Assembly (NCBI GenBank): GCA_903862805.1
Contig: CAIOZP010000016.1
Span: 1 to 5,795, forward strand
Reading direction: 5' to 3'
From: an uncultured Fibrobacterota bacterium
Lineage (GTDB): Bacteria > Fibrobacterota > Chitinivibrionia > Chitinivibrionales > CAIOZP01
Length of the DNA: 5,795 nucleotides
Of this stretch, positions 1 through 5,795 are shown piece after piece. Every line of letters begins with the position of its first letter. Within the stretch, counting starts at the first letter, position 1. Position numbers and translations under genes: made by a program. Below the pieces are notes generated by a model that saw nothing but the letters and a program-made list of their open reading frames with translations, made no database searches and was not told where the DNA came from.

Positions 1-26
1 AATGCGGAGCCTTTCGACTCCGCATT
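1..26 (-). terminator. Hairpin, probable terminator of the lipoprotein gene
   Basis: Positions 1-9 and 18-26 form a perfect 9-bp inverted repeat (AATGCGGAG / CTCCGCATT) around an 8-base loop. It begins 26 bases past the TAA of the minus-strand lipoprotein gene, where an intrinsic terminator would be expected. The run of U that should follow on the minus strand would lie left of base 1 and cannot be seen. On the plus strand the hairpin is followed only by ATTATAC, so a plus-strand terminator is less likely. The hairpin is seen directly; its role as a terminator is inferred. Confidence 0.6.
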
Positions 27-52
27 ATTATACAAACAAATTCTGTTGAAAC

Positions 53-1036
53 TTATCGGAACCAGGGGGCTTTGGGCAAATTGATGGGTTTATGCTGTGG
101 CCACAACGACATTGCAGTCGCCTTGGCGGTGCCATGCAGTTTAGCATTTGCGGTTCCAAAAGATGTAAACCATGGAGGAAGGAATGCATCAGGACACGCA
201 CTCGGATTTGAGTAATAAACATACTCTATATTTGCAGGAAGCGTGCTCGTATAGGTAATGGTGTAGTTTGCGCCCTGTACTGACTCGAATTTTTGGGTGA
301 TAGTGTCGTGATCTTTGTTGCCGATATACCGGATGGTATTGACCGATGGCCGTGAGACTGACATAGCTATAGAAGAAGTTTCTGCTGTGAACTCTGCCAG
401 AGTCATACCCACGAAATCGAGTGAATCGACAAGGCTGTCCGAAGAGGATGTTGCACCAACGGTGATGTTGTATACACCGGATTGGAACGAATTGATCGCA
501 ACGGTTTGTGGCGCATAAGTTGAATCAAGAGTATTCTTTTCGGCAGGTGTAAGTGTGCCGGAAATGACGGCATAGGTTTCCAAGCCGTTCAGAGGGTCAG
601 CAGCAGTCCATGTTCCGACAAGGCCGCTTCCGGAACCGGTTCTTGTAAAGCATTCTCCCTTGACAACAACAGCACCGCTTCCAAGTGTCGCAAGCGTGTC
701 GTCAATGAACAGGCTGTCTCCGACGATCTTGTATCTTGTTGTATCGTTTACCCCTGCTTTCAGTGCGGTATCCGAAACATGTACCAATGTATTACCGGCG
801 CATGTATCTTTTTCTGTGATGACATCGGTCGTCGGGGTAATAATCAACAACGAATCGCCAATTGTCTGGGACGGATAAGATCCGGACTGCATTACCACCA
901 GTTTTCCGGTTGTCTCAATGGTATTGCTTGAGTTGCCGGAGGATGATGAACTTGGGCTGTTGAAGCAGCTTGCCGCGAAAAAAAGTACGGAAACCATCGT
1001 GCCTGCTGCTATCACGTTTGTGATGCGTAGATTCAT
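53..1036 (-). CDS. Putative secreted lipoprotein, 327 aa, unknown function
   Basis: The predicted product is a surface or periplasmic lipoprotein I cannot assign to a named family. From the chosen ATG at 1036, the N-terminus has one arginine, a hydrophobic segment (about residues 5-22) and a lipobox A-A-S-C with the lipidated Cys at 24. The -3 Ala is less usual than Leu. A Ser/Asn-rich linker (about 26-40) follows. The rest (about 45-275) looks like beta-strands rich in Thr, Ser, Gly and Val, with two related strands, GDSLLI (60-65) and GDSLFI (106-111), and a GTW motif (141-143) of the kind seen in lipocalin-like lipoproteins. Cys 79, 129 and 281 remain after the lipid Cys. The C-terminus has two PWF tripeptides (288-290 and 324-326). 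The frame extends to an ATG at 1084, but the 1036 start has AAAAGGAG five bases upstream and puts the signal peptide first. The gene has its own leader and a hairpin after the stop. The lipoprotein assignment is fairly sure; function is unknown. Confidence 0.85.
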   Translation of the reverse strand: MNLRITNVIAAGTMVSVLFFAASCFNSPSSSSSGNSSNTIETTGKLVVMQSGSYPSQTIGDSLLIITPTTDVITEKDTCAGNTLVHVSDTALKAGVNDTTRYKIVGDSLFIDDTLATLGSGAVVVKGECFTRTGSGSGLVGTWTAADPLNGLETYAVISGTLTPAEKNTLDSTYAPQTVAINSFQSGVYNITVGATSSSDSLVDSLDFVGMTLAEFTAETSSIAMSVSRPSVNTIRYIGNKDHDTITQKFESVQGANYTITYTSTLPANIEYVYYSNPSACPDAFLPPWFTSFGTANAKLHGTAKATAMSLWPQHKPINLPKAPWFR

Positions 1037-1041
1037 GAGAA

Positions 1042-1049
1042 CTCCTTTT
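1042..1049 (-). promoter_or_regulatory. Ribosome binding site that fixes the lipoprotein start
   Basis: On the minus strand AAAAGGAG is followed by five bases (TTCTC) and then ATG at 1036-1034. This selects the inner ATG over the one at 1084. The same octamer precedes the helicase gene at 2918-2925. Confidence 0.8.
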
Positions 1050-1063
1050 GATGAAATTTTTTT

Positions 1064-1118
1064 GCGCAGTGTTGCGCCATTCAAAAATACTTACGACAAA
1101 CAATAAAAAGAGATTTTA
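1064..1118 (-). promoter_or_regulatory. Possible promoter -10 and leader of the lipoprotein gene
   Basis: The 176-bp gap at 1037-1212 is AT-rich. On the minus strand TAAAAT (1118-1113) matches five of six bases of a sigma-70 -10 box and would give a leader of roughly 70 bases. I see no good -35 at 16-18 bp. TAAAAT also lies in a 7-bp inverted repeat (1102-1108 with 1114-1120). A small hairpin (1064-1068 with 1073-1077, GCGCA/TGCGC, loop of four) falls within the leader and is followed on the minus strand by seven A. No clear terminator for the upstream 488-residue gene is seen here, only T-rich sequence, so readthrough from that gene is also possible. Confidence 0.25.
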
Positions 1119-1212
1119 TTTTCGATTAGATCCAAACATTGTGCGGCAAATGAGATAAGTATTGGCGGACATCAAACAAGCAAAAAACAAAAATCACCAA
1201 TCCACCCGCTAC

Positions 1213-2679
1213 TCAGCTCTGGGAAACAGAATCTCCCGCCTTACCGGAGTCGGGTTCCTCGGTTTTTGTGAAATATTTTGACCTACGGCCGTCGGCCATG
1301 TGACGGATATAATATGTCATTCGTTCACGAAAAAAATAGAAGTGTTTCAGATAATCTTCGGGGAAACAGGCGGCTATCCGTTCTTCCCGATCGGACATTT
1401 TAATCCGCGCAGAAAGCATCTGATCAAACAGTGGGAGCAACGATAGCTGGTCAAGTTTGCAGCGGCTTTCGTAATTGTCCCAGACCTTTATCATTCGGTC
1501 AACATCTTCCAGATTGACATGTTCCGGCCACCAGCTTTGCCAAGAAGTGAAATCGTAATCATCATCAAGCAGATTGTCGACCAGATCGGAAGATGCTTTG
1601 TATTGATCAGTCTGTTCATACATTTCCTGATATTCTTTGTCGTCAGGATCCATAGAGTATGTGAAATTTTCGACACGGAATATCAGCTCTTGCGAAGTGC
1701 ATGAAACCGTAAGGGCTTCCGTCTCGAAGACGGCGAAATCGGGATGTGATCGCAGTTGCAGCATGTATGAAAGGTACACATCTCTGTCGTTCGACATTGA
1801 ATCGAAAAATGTACCAGCCTTGTATTCACCTGTGGAAACGAGGATCTGCATATACTGTTCAACTGCATCAAGAAGATCGGAAAAACTCAGTCGGGCAGAA
1901 GAATACTCTGTCATTCTTTTGAGGATGACATCTTCACGGATGAATTCGCAGACGAACTGCGCGCTTTTGAGGCAGGGCCCGTCAATGTAATCACGTTTGA
2001 GGCCGCTGCCGGATGTCAGGGTATAGCTGATCAGATATCGTAGGTGGAGTGCCGTTGTCAAAAACTCTTCCATTGCGTCGCGACCGTGCGAGTTTGCAAT
2101 TGCATCCGAAGAAAGAATTCTTTCTATCTCGACAAAATTCCGGAGGAATCTCTCATACGGTTCCTTTACTCCCAGAAGCGCAAGCTCAGCGCTGAAATCA
2201 CGACTACCGAGGTGCCTGCCCAAAGTCATAAACTCTTCAAAGTTTATGTCAATGTATTCCGTCGTTGCATAGGTTTCTATGATGTACCGTTCCCCATCCG
2301 TACTGTTCAGATTCACCGCTGCTGCAAATTCCGGGCAAAGATTTACAACGGTATCTTCATCATAGTCGGTGTAAGGCAATAAGCAGGTGAAGTCGTACAC
2401 CTTAGTCATGAGATGTTTTTCCACAACCGACATCAGATCGTAAAATGCAACACCGCATTCGCGCTCGCATTCCACAAATCGGTTCTCTAAAGGCCCACAT
2501 ATTATCCGGTCGCGTAACTCTCGGAATTCAGCGCAACGCAATGCGGTGTCGTCATAAACGAGTCTTTGCAATGTCACTTCGGAAAACACTTCGGAATAAA
2601 GGGCCATTGATGATTCGCCGAACTCCGGCAGATCCATTATTCCGACATGATTTATTGATGGATAATCTGTGCCGAGCAT
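1213..2679 (-). CDS. Hypothetical acidic protein, 488 aa
   Basis: I do not recognise this protein. It has no signal peptide and no long hydrophobic segment, so it should be cytoplasmic. It appears mostly helical, with many Glu/Asp and Tyr/Phe residues. There are eleven Cys (49, 61, 71, 75, 99, 115, 236, 244, 327, 407, 438); only 71 and 75 (C-E-R-E-C) are close, and no partner pair makes a zinc-finger pattern. A very acidic stretch (about 344-376) leads into a cluster holding all four Trp (380, 383, 384, 400). The C-terminal tail (from about 464) is polar and probably disordered. The ATG at 2679 has AGAGGA four bases upstream; the Met at residue 15 has only a weak GGAA. Gene reality is supported by length, a plausible ribosome site and an uninterrupted frame with no better frame opposite. 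Its third codon positions look less GC-rich than in the helicase and receptor genes, which could reflect low expression or foreign origin. It diverges from the helicase gene and lies upstream of the lipoprotein gene on the same strand. Confidence 0.82.
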   Translation of the reverse strand: MLGTDYPSINHVGIMDLPEFGESSMALYSEVFSEVTLQRLVYDDTALRCAEFRELRDRIICGPLENRFVECERECGVAFYDLMSVVEKHLMTKVYDFTCLLPYTDYDEDTVVNLCPEFAAAVNLNSTDGERYIIETYATTEYIDINFEEFMTLGRHLGSRDFSAELALLGVKEPYERFLRNFVEIERILSSDAIANSHGRDAMEEFLTTALHLRYLISYTLTSGSGLKRDYIDGPCLKSAQFVCEFIREDVILKRMTEYSSARLSFSDLLDAVEQYMQILVSTGEYKAGTFFDSMSNDRDVYLSYMLQLRSHPDFAVFETEALTVSCTSQELIFRVENFTYSMDPDDKEYQEMYEQTDQYKASSDLVDNLLDDDYDFTSWQSWWPEHVNLEDVDRMIKVWDNYESRCKLDQLSLLPLFDQMLSARIKMSDREERIAACFPEDYLKHFYFFRERMTYYIRHMADGRRSKYFTKTEEPDSGKAGDSVSQS

Positions 2680-2725
2680 ACATTCCTCTTTCGTGTTGAC
2701 CGGATGAAATCTCCGGTGAGAATCA

Positions 2726-2739
2726 TTACGTTTACGTAA
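2726..2739. repeat. Tandem TTACGT hexamer containing the palindrome TTACGTAA
   Basis: Two copies of TTACGT abut at 2726-2731 and 2732-2737. The second with the next two bases forms the perfect 8-bp palindrome TTACGTAA (2732-2739). It lies about 50 bases upstream of the minus-strand start and upstream of any likely helicase transcript start, a suitable place for an operator. Binding by a regulator is inferred. Confidence 0.4.
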
Positions 2740-2826
2740 CGGATTTGTCCAAGGGAACTATTCCTGAGAATATGTATGGTTTCGGCACGGCTGGCAAATA
2801 CGTTTGCAAAAAACGGCAGGGATCTT

Positions 2827-2844
2827 CGATGCAATCGTGCATCG
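2827..2844 (+). other. Stem-loop in the helicase leader
   Basis: CGATGCA (2827-2833) and TGCATCG (2838-2844) are perfect complements around the tetraloop ATCG, and a T-G pair could extend the stem by one. No T-run follows (the next bases are GCATATTGCC), so it is not an intrinsic terminator. It would lie in the untranslated leader if transcription starts near 2780-2815. Confidence 0.5.
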
Positions 2845-2873
2845 GCATATTGCCATCAAAAAGGAATTTCCAT

Positions 2874-2914
2874 CTTCCGGCAGAACGTAATTTGCGCTCG
2901 CCGGAAGTCCGGTG
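2874..2914 (+). other. Two mutually exclusive stems beside the helicase ribosome site
   Basis: CTTCCGGC (2874-2881) is perfectly complementary to GCCGGAAG (2900-2907), an 8-bp stem with an 18-base loop. The bases 2899-2904 can instead pair with 2909-2914 (CGCCGG/CCGGTG, one G-U pair, loop AAGT). Both stems use 2900-2904, so only one can form at a time. The second ends four bases before the Shine-Dalgarno. The complementarity is seen directly; a switching role is inferred. Confidence 0.45.
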
Positions 2915-2917
2915 CTT

Positions 2918-2925
2918 AAAAGGAG
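2918..2925 (+). promoter_or_regulatory. Ribosome binding site that decides the helicase start
   Basis: AAAAGGAG is followed by six bases (CTGTCC) and then ATT at 2932-2934. It overlaps the in-frame TAA at 2917-2919, so the start cannot lie further upstream. The same octamer precedes the lipoprotein ATG at a spacing of five. Confidence 0.8.
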
Positions 2926-2931
2926 CTGTCC

Positions 2932-4341
2932 ATTCGTTTCTCTGATCTGAATCTCGACGAAAAAATTCTGCGTGCCGTTGCCGACGAAGGCTACGATGTT
3001 CCCACTCCCATTCAGCAGCAGGCCATTCCGCCACTGCTTGAAGGCCACGACCTTCTTGGCATTGCCCAGACAGGCACAGGCAAAACGGCCGCCTTCGCGT
3101 TGCCGATTCTTCAAAAACTGATTTCGACCAATCAGGGACACAATCCCAAAACGGCCCGCGTGCTGGTGTTGGTTCCGACCCGCGAACTTGCAATTCAGGT
3201 GCGTGACAGTTTCGCGGTTTACGGAAAACATACAGCCGTGCGCATCGCCTGCATTTACGGCGGTGTCGGTCAGGCTCCGCAAGTGAACGCCATCGCTCAC
3301 GGGCTCGATGTTCTTGTGGCCACGCCCGGTCGCCTGCTCGATCTGATCGGTCAGGGACTTTTGCACCTGAAGGGCCTTGAGATTTTCGTGCTTGACGAAG
3401 CCGACCGTATGCTCGATATGGGTTTCATCCACGACATCAAACGCGTGGTCGCGCTGCTTCCTAAAACGCGGCACAGTCTTTTCTTCTCGGCAACCATGCC
3501 CGACGACATCGCACGACTTTCCTCGACGATCCTTCACAAGCCTGTCCGTGTCGAAGTGACACCGGCAAGTACGCCGATCGAGCGCATAGAGCAAAAACTT
3601 TACATGGCTGAAAAGGCCGACAAGATGCCGCTTCTAAGGGCATTATTACAAGACGCATCCGTGACGAAAGCGCTGGTTTTTTCGCGCACGAAGCACGGAG
3701 CCAACAGAATCTGCGAGCATCTGCAGAAGGCCGGAATTCCCTCGGCGGCGATTCATGGAAACAAGAGCCAGACGCGTCGTATCGAGGCAATGAACGGAAT
3801 TGCCGACGGAACCATCCGTGTACTTGTTGCAACCGACATTGCCGCGCGCGGCATCGACGTTGACGGCGTGAGCCATGTGTTCAACTACGATCTTCCAGAA
3901 ATATCCGAAACATACGTGCACCGCATCGGACGAACCGCCCGCGCCGGAAGCGACGGAATCGCAATCAGCTTCTGTTCGATGGACGAACGGGTTGATCTGC
4001 GCGGCATCGAGCGTCTGATAAACCGCGCAATTCCACGCGCCGACGCCAAGCCGGTGATCGATTCCCTCGTGTCAAATCCGACGGTGAAAGCTTATGTCCC
4101 GCCGCATCTTCAGGCCGCCGCAACGGCTCCTGCAATCAGATATGGAACTGGGAAAAAGAAGCGCGGGCCCGCCGGACCAAGACCGACCGGTACGCATATG
4201 TCCGGCACAAGCGGTGGTCAGCGGCAATCGTCGCCGAGCAGATCCGGCGCGCCGAAACCTTTCGGCAAATCAGGTGGATCGGGTCAAAGACCACAGGGAA
4301 GATTCAGCAGCGGCAGACAGAGCGACTCTCCAAACCGCTGA
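2932..4341 (+). CDS. rhlE: DEAD-box ATP-dependent RNA helicase, RhlE type, ATT start
   Basis: The product (469 aa) is an ATP-dependent RNA helicase acting in the cytoplasm on structured RNA; family members serve in ribosome assembly, mRNA decay and cold adaptation. All core motifs are present, numbered from ATT as residue 1: upstream Phe 3, Q motif 20-28 ending in Gln 28, motif I AQTGTGKT 45-52, PTRELA 82-87, GG 110-111, TPGR 131-134, DEAD 155-158, SAT 186-188, VFSRTK 249-254, HGNKSQ 275-280, ATDIAARGID 300-309 and HRIGRTARAG 330-339. After the core the sequence follows the RhlE pattern (AISFC, IERLI). A basic Gly/Ser/Arg/Pro-rich tail (about 408-469), probably disordered and RNA-binding, completes it. 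The start is unusual: the frame has no ATG, GTG or TTG between the TAA at 2917 and TTG 3100, and TTG 3100 would remove the Q motif and Lys 51. Phe 3 sits 17 residues before the Q motif, as known for the family, and AAAAGGAG is correctly spaced from ATT. A sequence error changing ATG to ATT is the alternative. The helicase assignment is very sure, the exact start moderately so. Confidence 0.95.
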   Translation: MRFSDLNLDEKILRAVADEGYDVPTPIQQQAIPPLLEGHDLLGIAQTGTGKTAAFALPILQKLISTNQGHNPKTARVLVLVPTRELAIQVRDSFAVYGKHTAVRIACIYGGVGQAPQVNAIAHGLDVLVATPGRLLDLIGQGLLHLKGLEIFVLDEADRMLDMGFIHDIKRVVALLPKTRHSLFFSATMPDDIARLSSTILHKPVRVEVTPASTPIERIEQKLYMAEKADKMPLLRALLQDASVTKALVFSRTKHGANRICEHLQKAGIPSAAIHGNKSQTRRIEAMNGIADGTIRVLVATDIAARGIDVDGVSHVFNYDLPEISETYVHRIGRTARAGSDGIAISFCSMDERVDLRGIERLINRAIPRADAKPVIDSLVSNPTVKAYVPPHLQAAATAPAIRYGTGKKKRGPAGPRPTGTHMSGTSGGQRQSSPSRSGAPKPFGKSGGSGQRPQGRFSSGRQSDSPNR

Positions 4342-4363
4342 TTCTTCCCTCCAGCCGCCATCC

Positions 4364-5795
4364 CTATTTTCTGTGCCCGATTCCAAATGGAACCGAACAT
4401 TTCAGCTCGATGTCCAGCCCGGGGTCGAGCGCATATTCCTTGTAGCGACTGAGGTGATCGTAGTAGGCGCGGTTGAGAAGATTCTCGGCCAAAAGATCGA
4501 TCGTCATGTCGCGGGTTTTCAGCGGAAGTTCGCAGCCGAGTCCGGCGTCGAAAAGATAGTACGACGGCGTGACAGATTCGAAGTCGGCGATGTGTTCCTG
4601 CTTCGCGAAATAGCGGCCGGTCAGTTGCAGATACGGATGTTTCGCGATGGCGATATTCTGCAATGTGAACTTCACTCCGCCGGTTACGCGGTCGGCGGGA
4701 ATCAGCGGCAGATCTTTCTTGGCATCGACGTTACGCCCGCGCACCATATCGAGTCCGGCGTTCAGGATCATCCATTTCGTGACCGAAACCTGCGTCGCAA
4801 ACTCTCCACCGAAAAGCTCCGCATCCGCCTGCGTGTATTTGTATTTGCGAAGCGCGGTTGCCGAGTCGAAATCAGCAGTCGGTGCAAGATAAATGTAATG
4901 ATCGACGTTGTTGTGGAAGATCGATCCTTCGACACTGACACGCGCGGCCGAAACCTTTACCGTGCCATCGACGTTCAGTGACTGTTCCGGAACAAGCGAG
5001 GCATCTCCGACCTTGTAGCGCGCCGCACCTTCGTCGGCTCCGTTGAAGAAAAGCTCCGCCGCAACCGGCGCACGCCAACCGCGACCCACGCTTCCCGAAA
5101 TCTCAAGGAACTCAAGCGGTGTAAACGCGAGTCCGCCTGAACCGGTAAACGTGGTGTAGTCCTTCGTTGTTTTTTTGATTTCGAGCTGATCGTTTGCACT
5201 TGCGGAAAGCTGCATTTCATCAACGCGCCCTCCAAGGCTGAATTTGAGAACCGGCGCCGGACTCAGCGTCGCAAACGCGAAGGCCCCACCGTTCAGCGAA
5301 GAGAAATCGGGAACAATCGCCTTCTGTCCCTCCGTCGAATTGATCTTGACCGAACCGGAAACTCCGGCCGAACCGCCGAGATGATACGCGCCGTTCCAGT
5401 TGTACTTCGACTCGAAGTCAATATCGTTGAGGATCAGAAGAGCTTCCGGTTTGAGCTTGAGCTTCTTTTTCTGCATTTCGGCGTCGCGGCTTTCGCTGAC
5501 ACCTTCCTCTTTTCGTGAATTCAACTGATATGTTAAATCGAGATTCCAATGACCAAAGTCCGCCGGAATGTAGGCATCAAGATTTCCGCGTGTGTGCAGA
5601 ATCTCCTGATGCGGCATCGCCGGAAGCGTGTCGTAACGCGAGGTGTCGAATGCGTTCTGTTCGATTTCCATGCGGCCGGGTTCGGGTGAAATCTGGTATT
5701 TCTGGAAATAATTCGTTGCGTTGAAAATCAGTCGGCCCCAGCTTGGATCACCTTCTACAGATAATCCGGCATCGAATTCACCTGCGCCGGTGTTG
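4364..5795 (-). CDS. TonB-dependent outer-membrane receptor, C-terminal part
   Basis: This is the beta-barrel of a TonB-dependent receptor, which takes up metal complexes or other scarce ligands across the outer membrane using energy from TonB-ExbB-ExbD. The gene runs off the right edge; about 476 codons are visible and the frame stays open upstream of Met at 5671, so that Met is internal. The signal peptide, TonB box and plug domain would lie outside the window. Visible marks, numbered from the edge, are alternating beta-strands throughout, the barrel motif G-R-G-W-R-A-P-V-A-A-E-L-F (238-250) followed by a NG-DEG-A-RY-VGD-L-PEQSLN-D pattern, and near the end AENLLNRAY plus DHLSRYKEYALDPG (446-459). 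This pattern recalls the ZnuD-like group of receptors, so metal uptake is possible, but the substrate cannot be read from the sequence. A Lys-rich stretch (about 108-115) lies in a probable loop. The protein ends SVPF-GIGHRK, six residues beyond the Phe that usually closes such barrels. It converges on the helicase gene with a 22-bp gap and no visible terminator. Confidence 0.93.
   Translation of the reverse strand, partial: NTGAGEFDAGLSVEGDPSWGRLIFNATNYFQKYQISPEPGRMEIEQNAFDTSRYDTLPAMPHQEILHTRGNLDAYIPADFGHWNLDLTYQLNSRKEEGVSESRDAEMQKKKLKLKPEALLILNDIDFESKYNWNGAYHLGGSAGVSGSVKINSTEGQKAIVPDFSSLNGGAFAFATLSPAPVLKFSLGGRVDEMQLSASANDQLEIKKTTKDYTTFTGSGGLAFTPLEFLEISGSVGRGWRAPVAAELFFNGADEGAARYKVGDASLVPEQSLNVDGTVKVSAARVSVEGSIFHNNVDHYIYLAPTADFDSATALRKYKYTQADAELFGGEFATQVSVTKWMILNAGLDMVRGRNVDAKKDLPLIPADRVTGGVKFTLQNIAIAKHPYLQLTGRYFAKQEHIADFESVTPSYYLFDAGLGCELPLKTRDMTIDLLAENLLNRAYYDHLSRYKEYALDPGLDIELKCSVPFGIGHRK

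Larger units (their letters stand above)
2680..2931. promoter_or_regulatory. Divergent intergenic region and helicase leader
   Basis: This 252-bp region separates the starts of the 488-residue gene (minus) and the helicase gene (plus), so it should hold promoters for both. I cannot place either promoter firmly. A weak plus-strand candidate is TTGTCC at 2745-2750 with a poor AT-rich -10 around 2768-2776. A weak minus-strand candidate starts at TTGGAC (2753-2748). It also contains an accgg/ccggt repeat (2699-2703, 2713-2717), the TTACGT tandem (2726-2737), a 7-bp hairpin (2827-2844) and two competing stems next to the helicase ribosome site. Confidence 0.5.

Noticed and set aside
1037..1084. 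N-terminal extension of the lipoprotein to ATG 1084
   Set aside because: It would put a charged 16-residue segment before the signal peptide and ignores the well-spaced AAAAGGAG before ATG 1036.
1637..1990. Plus-strand 117-codon frame and neighbouring frames (2044-2382, 2445-2699) opposite the 488-residue gene
   Set aside because: These are short, Cys/Arg/Ser-rich, lack ribosome sites and overlap a single long uninterrupted frame on the other strand.
2704..2739. Eleven-codon leader peptide on the plus strand
   Set aside because: No Shine-Dalgarno precedes its ATG and it probably lies upstream of the helicase transcript start. It has no run of regulatory codons.
2758..3594. Minus-strand open frame of 278 codons opposite the helicase leader and N-terminal half
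   Set aside because: It lies antisense to a gene with all DEAD-box motifs, crosses the intergenic region and shows no recognisable domain or ribosome site. The GC-rich third positions of the helicase explain the lack of stops.
3100..4341. Helicase starting at TTG 3100
   Set aside because: This start would delete Phe 3, the Q motif and the Walker A lysine, all encoded in frame just upstream behind a strong ribosome site.
4094..4981. Plus-strand open frame of 295 codons across the helicase tail and the receptor 3' part
   Set aside because: Its Arg-rich product spans the ends of two well-supported genes in other frames and resembles no family. It is a shadow of their codon bias.
4975..5235. 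Minus-strand 86-codon and 68-codon frames inside the receptor gene
   Set aside because: They are in other frames of the receptor coding region, which shows clear TonB-dependent barrel motifs in its own frame.

Overview
The window holds four protein genes and no RNA genes, insertion sequences or CRISPR arrays. It looks like chromosomal DNA of a Gram-negative bacterium, because one gene encodes an outer-membrane TonB-dependent receptor and another a lipobox-bearing lipoprotein. The serine-rich linker after the lipoprotein cysteine and the repeated GDSL(L/F)I strands resemble Fibrobacterota-type surface lipoproteins. That placement is an impression from composition, not a homology result, and is low confidence.

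Layout from left to right: a perfect 9-bp hairpin at 1-26 sits just past the end of a minus-strand lipoprotein gene (53-1036). A 176-bp AT-rich gap follows, then a minus-strand gene for an unrecognised 488-residue acidic cytoplasmic protein (1213-2679). A 252-bp divergent intergenic region (2680-2931) contains a tandem hexamer/palindrome, several hairpins and two mutually exclusive stems. It leads into a plus-strand RhlE-type DEAD-box RNA helicase (2932-4341). A minus-strand TonB-dependent receptor (4364 to the right edge, N-terminal part missing) converges on the helicase, with 22 bp between the stop codons.

The most notable point is the helicase start. The reading frame is open back to an in-frame TAA at 2917-2919. 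A strong AAAAGGAG Shine-Dalgarno overlaps that stop, and the codon at the correct spacing is ATT, not ATG, GTG or TTG. The first conventional start in the frame is the TTG at 3100, beyond the Q motif and Walker A lysine, so a naive gene call loses the ATP-binding site. A rare AUU start behind a structured leader would suggest translational control of this RNA helicase; a single-base sequence error is the main alternative.

The four genes do not form an obvious pathway. The two left-hand genes share a strand and could be co-transcribed, but the gap has a possible separate promoter. There is no gene-free stretch longer than about 250 bases. I found no convincing evidence of a new multi-gene system. 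The unexplained parts are the 488-residue protein, the lipoprotein and the helicase leader.
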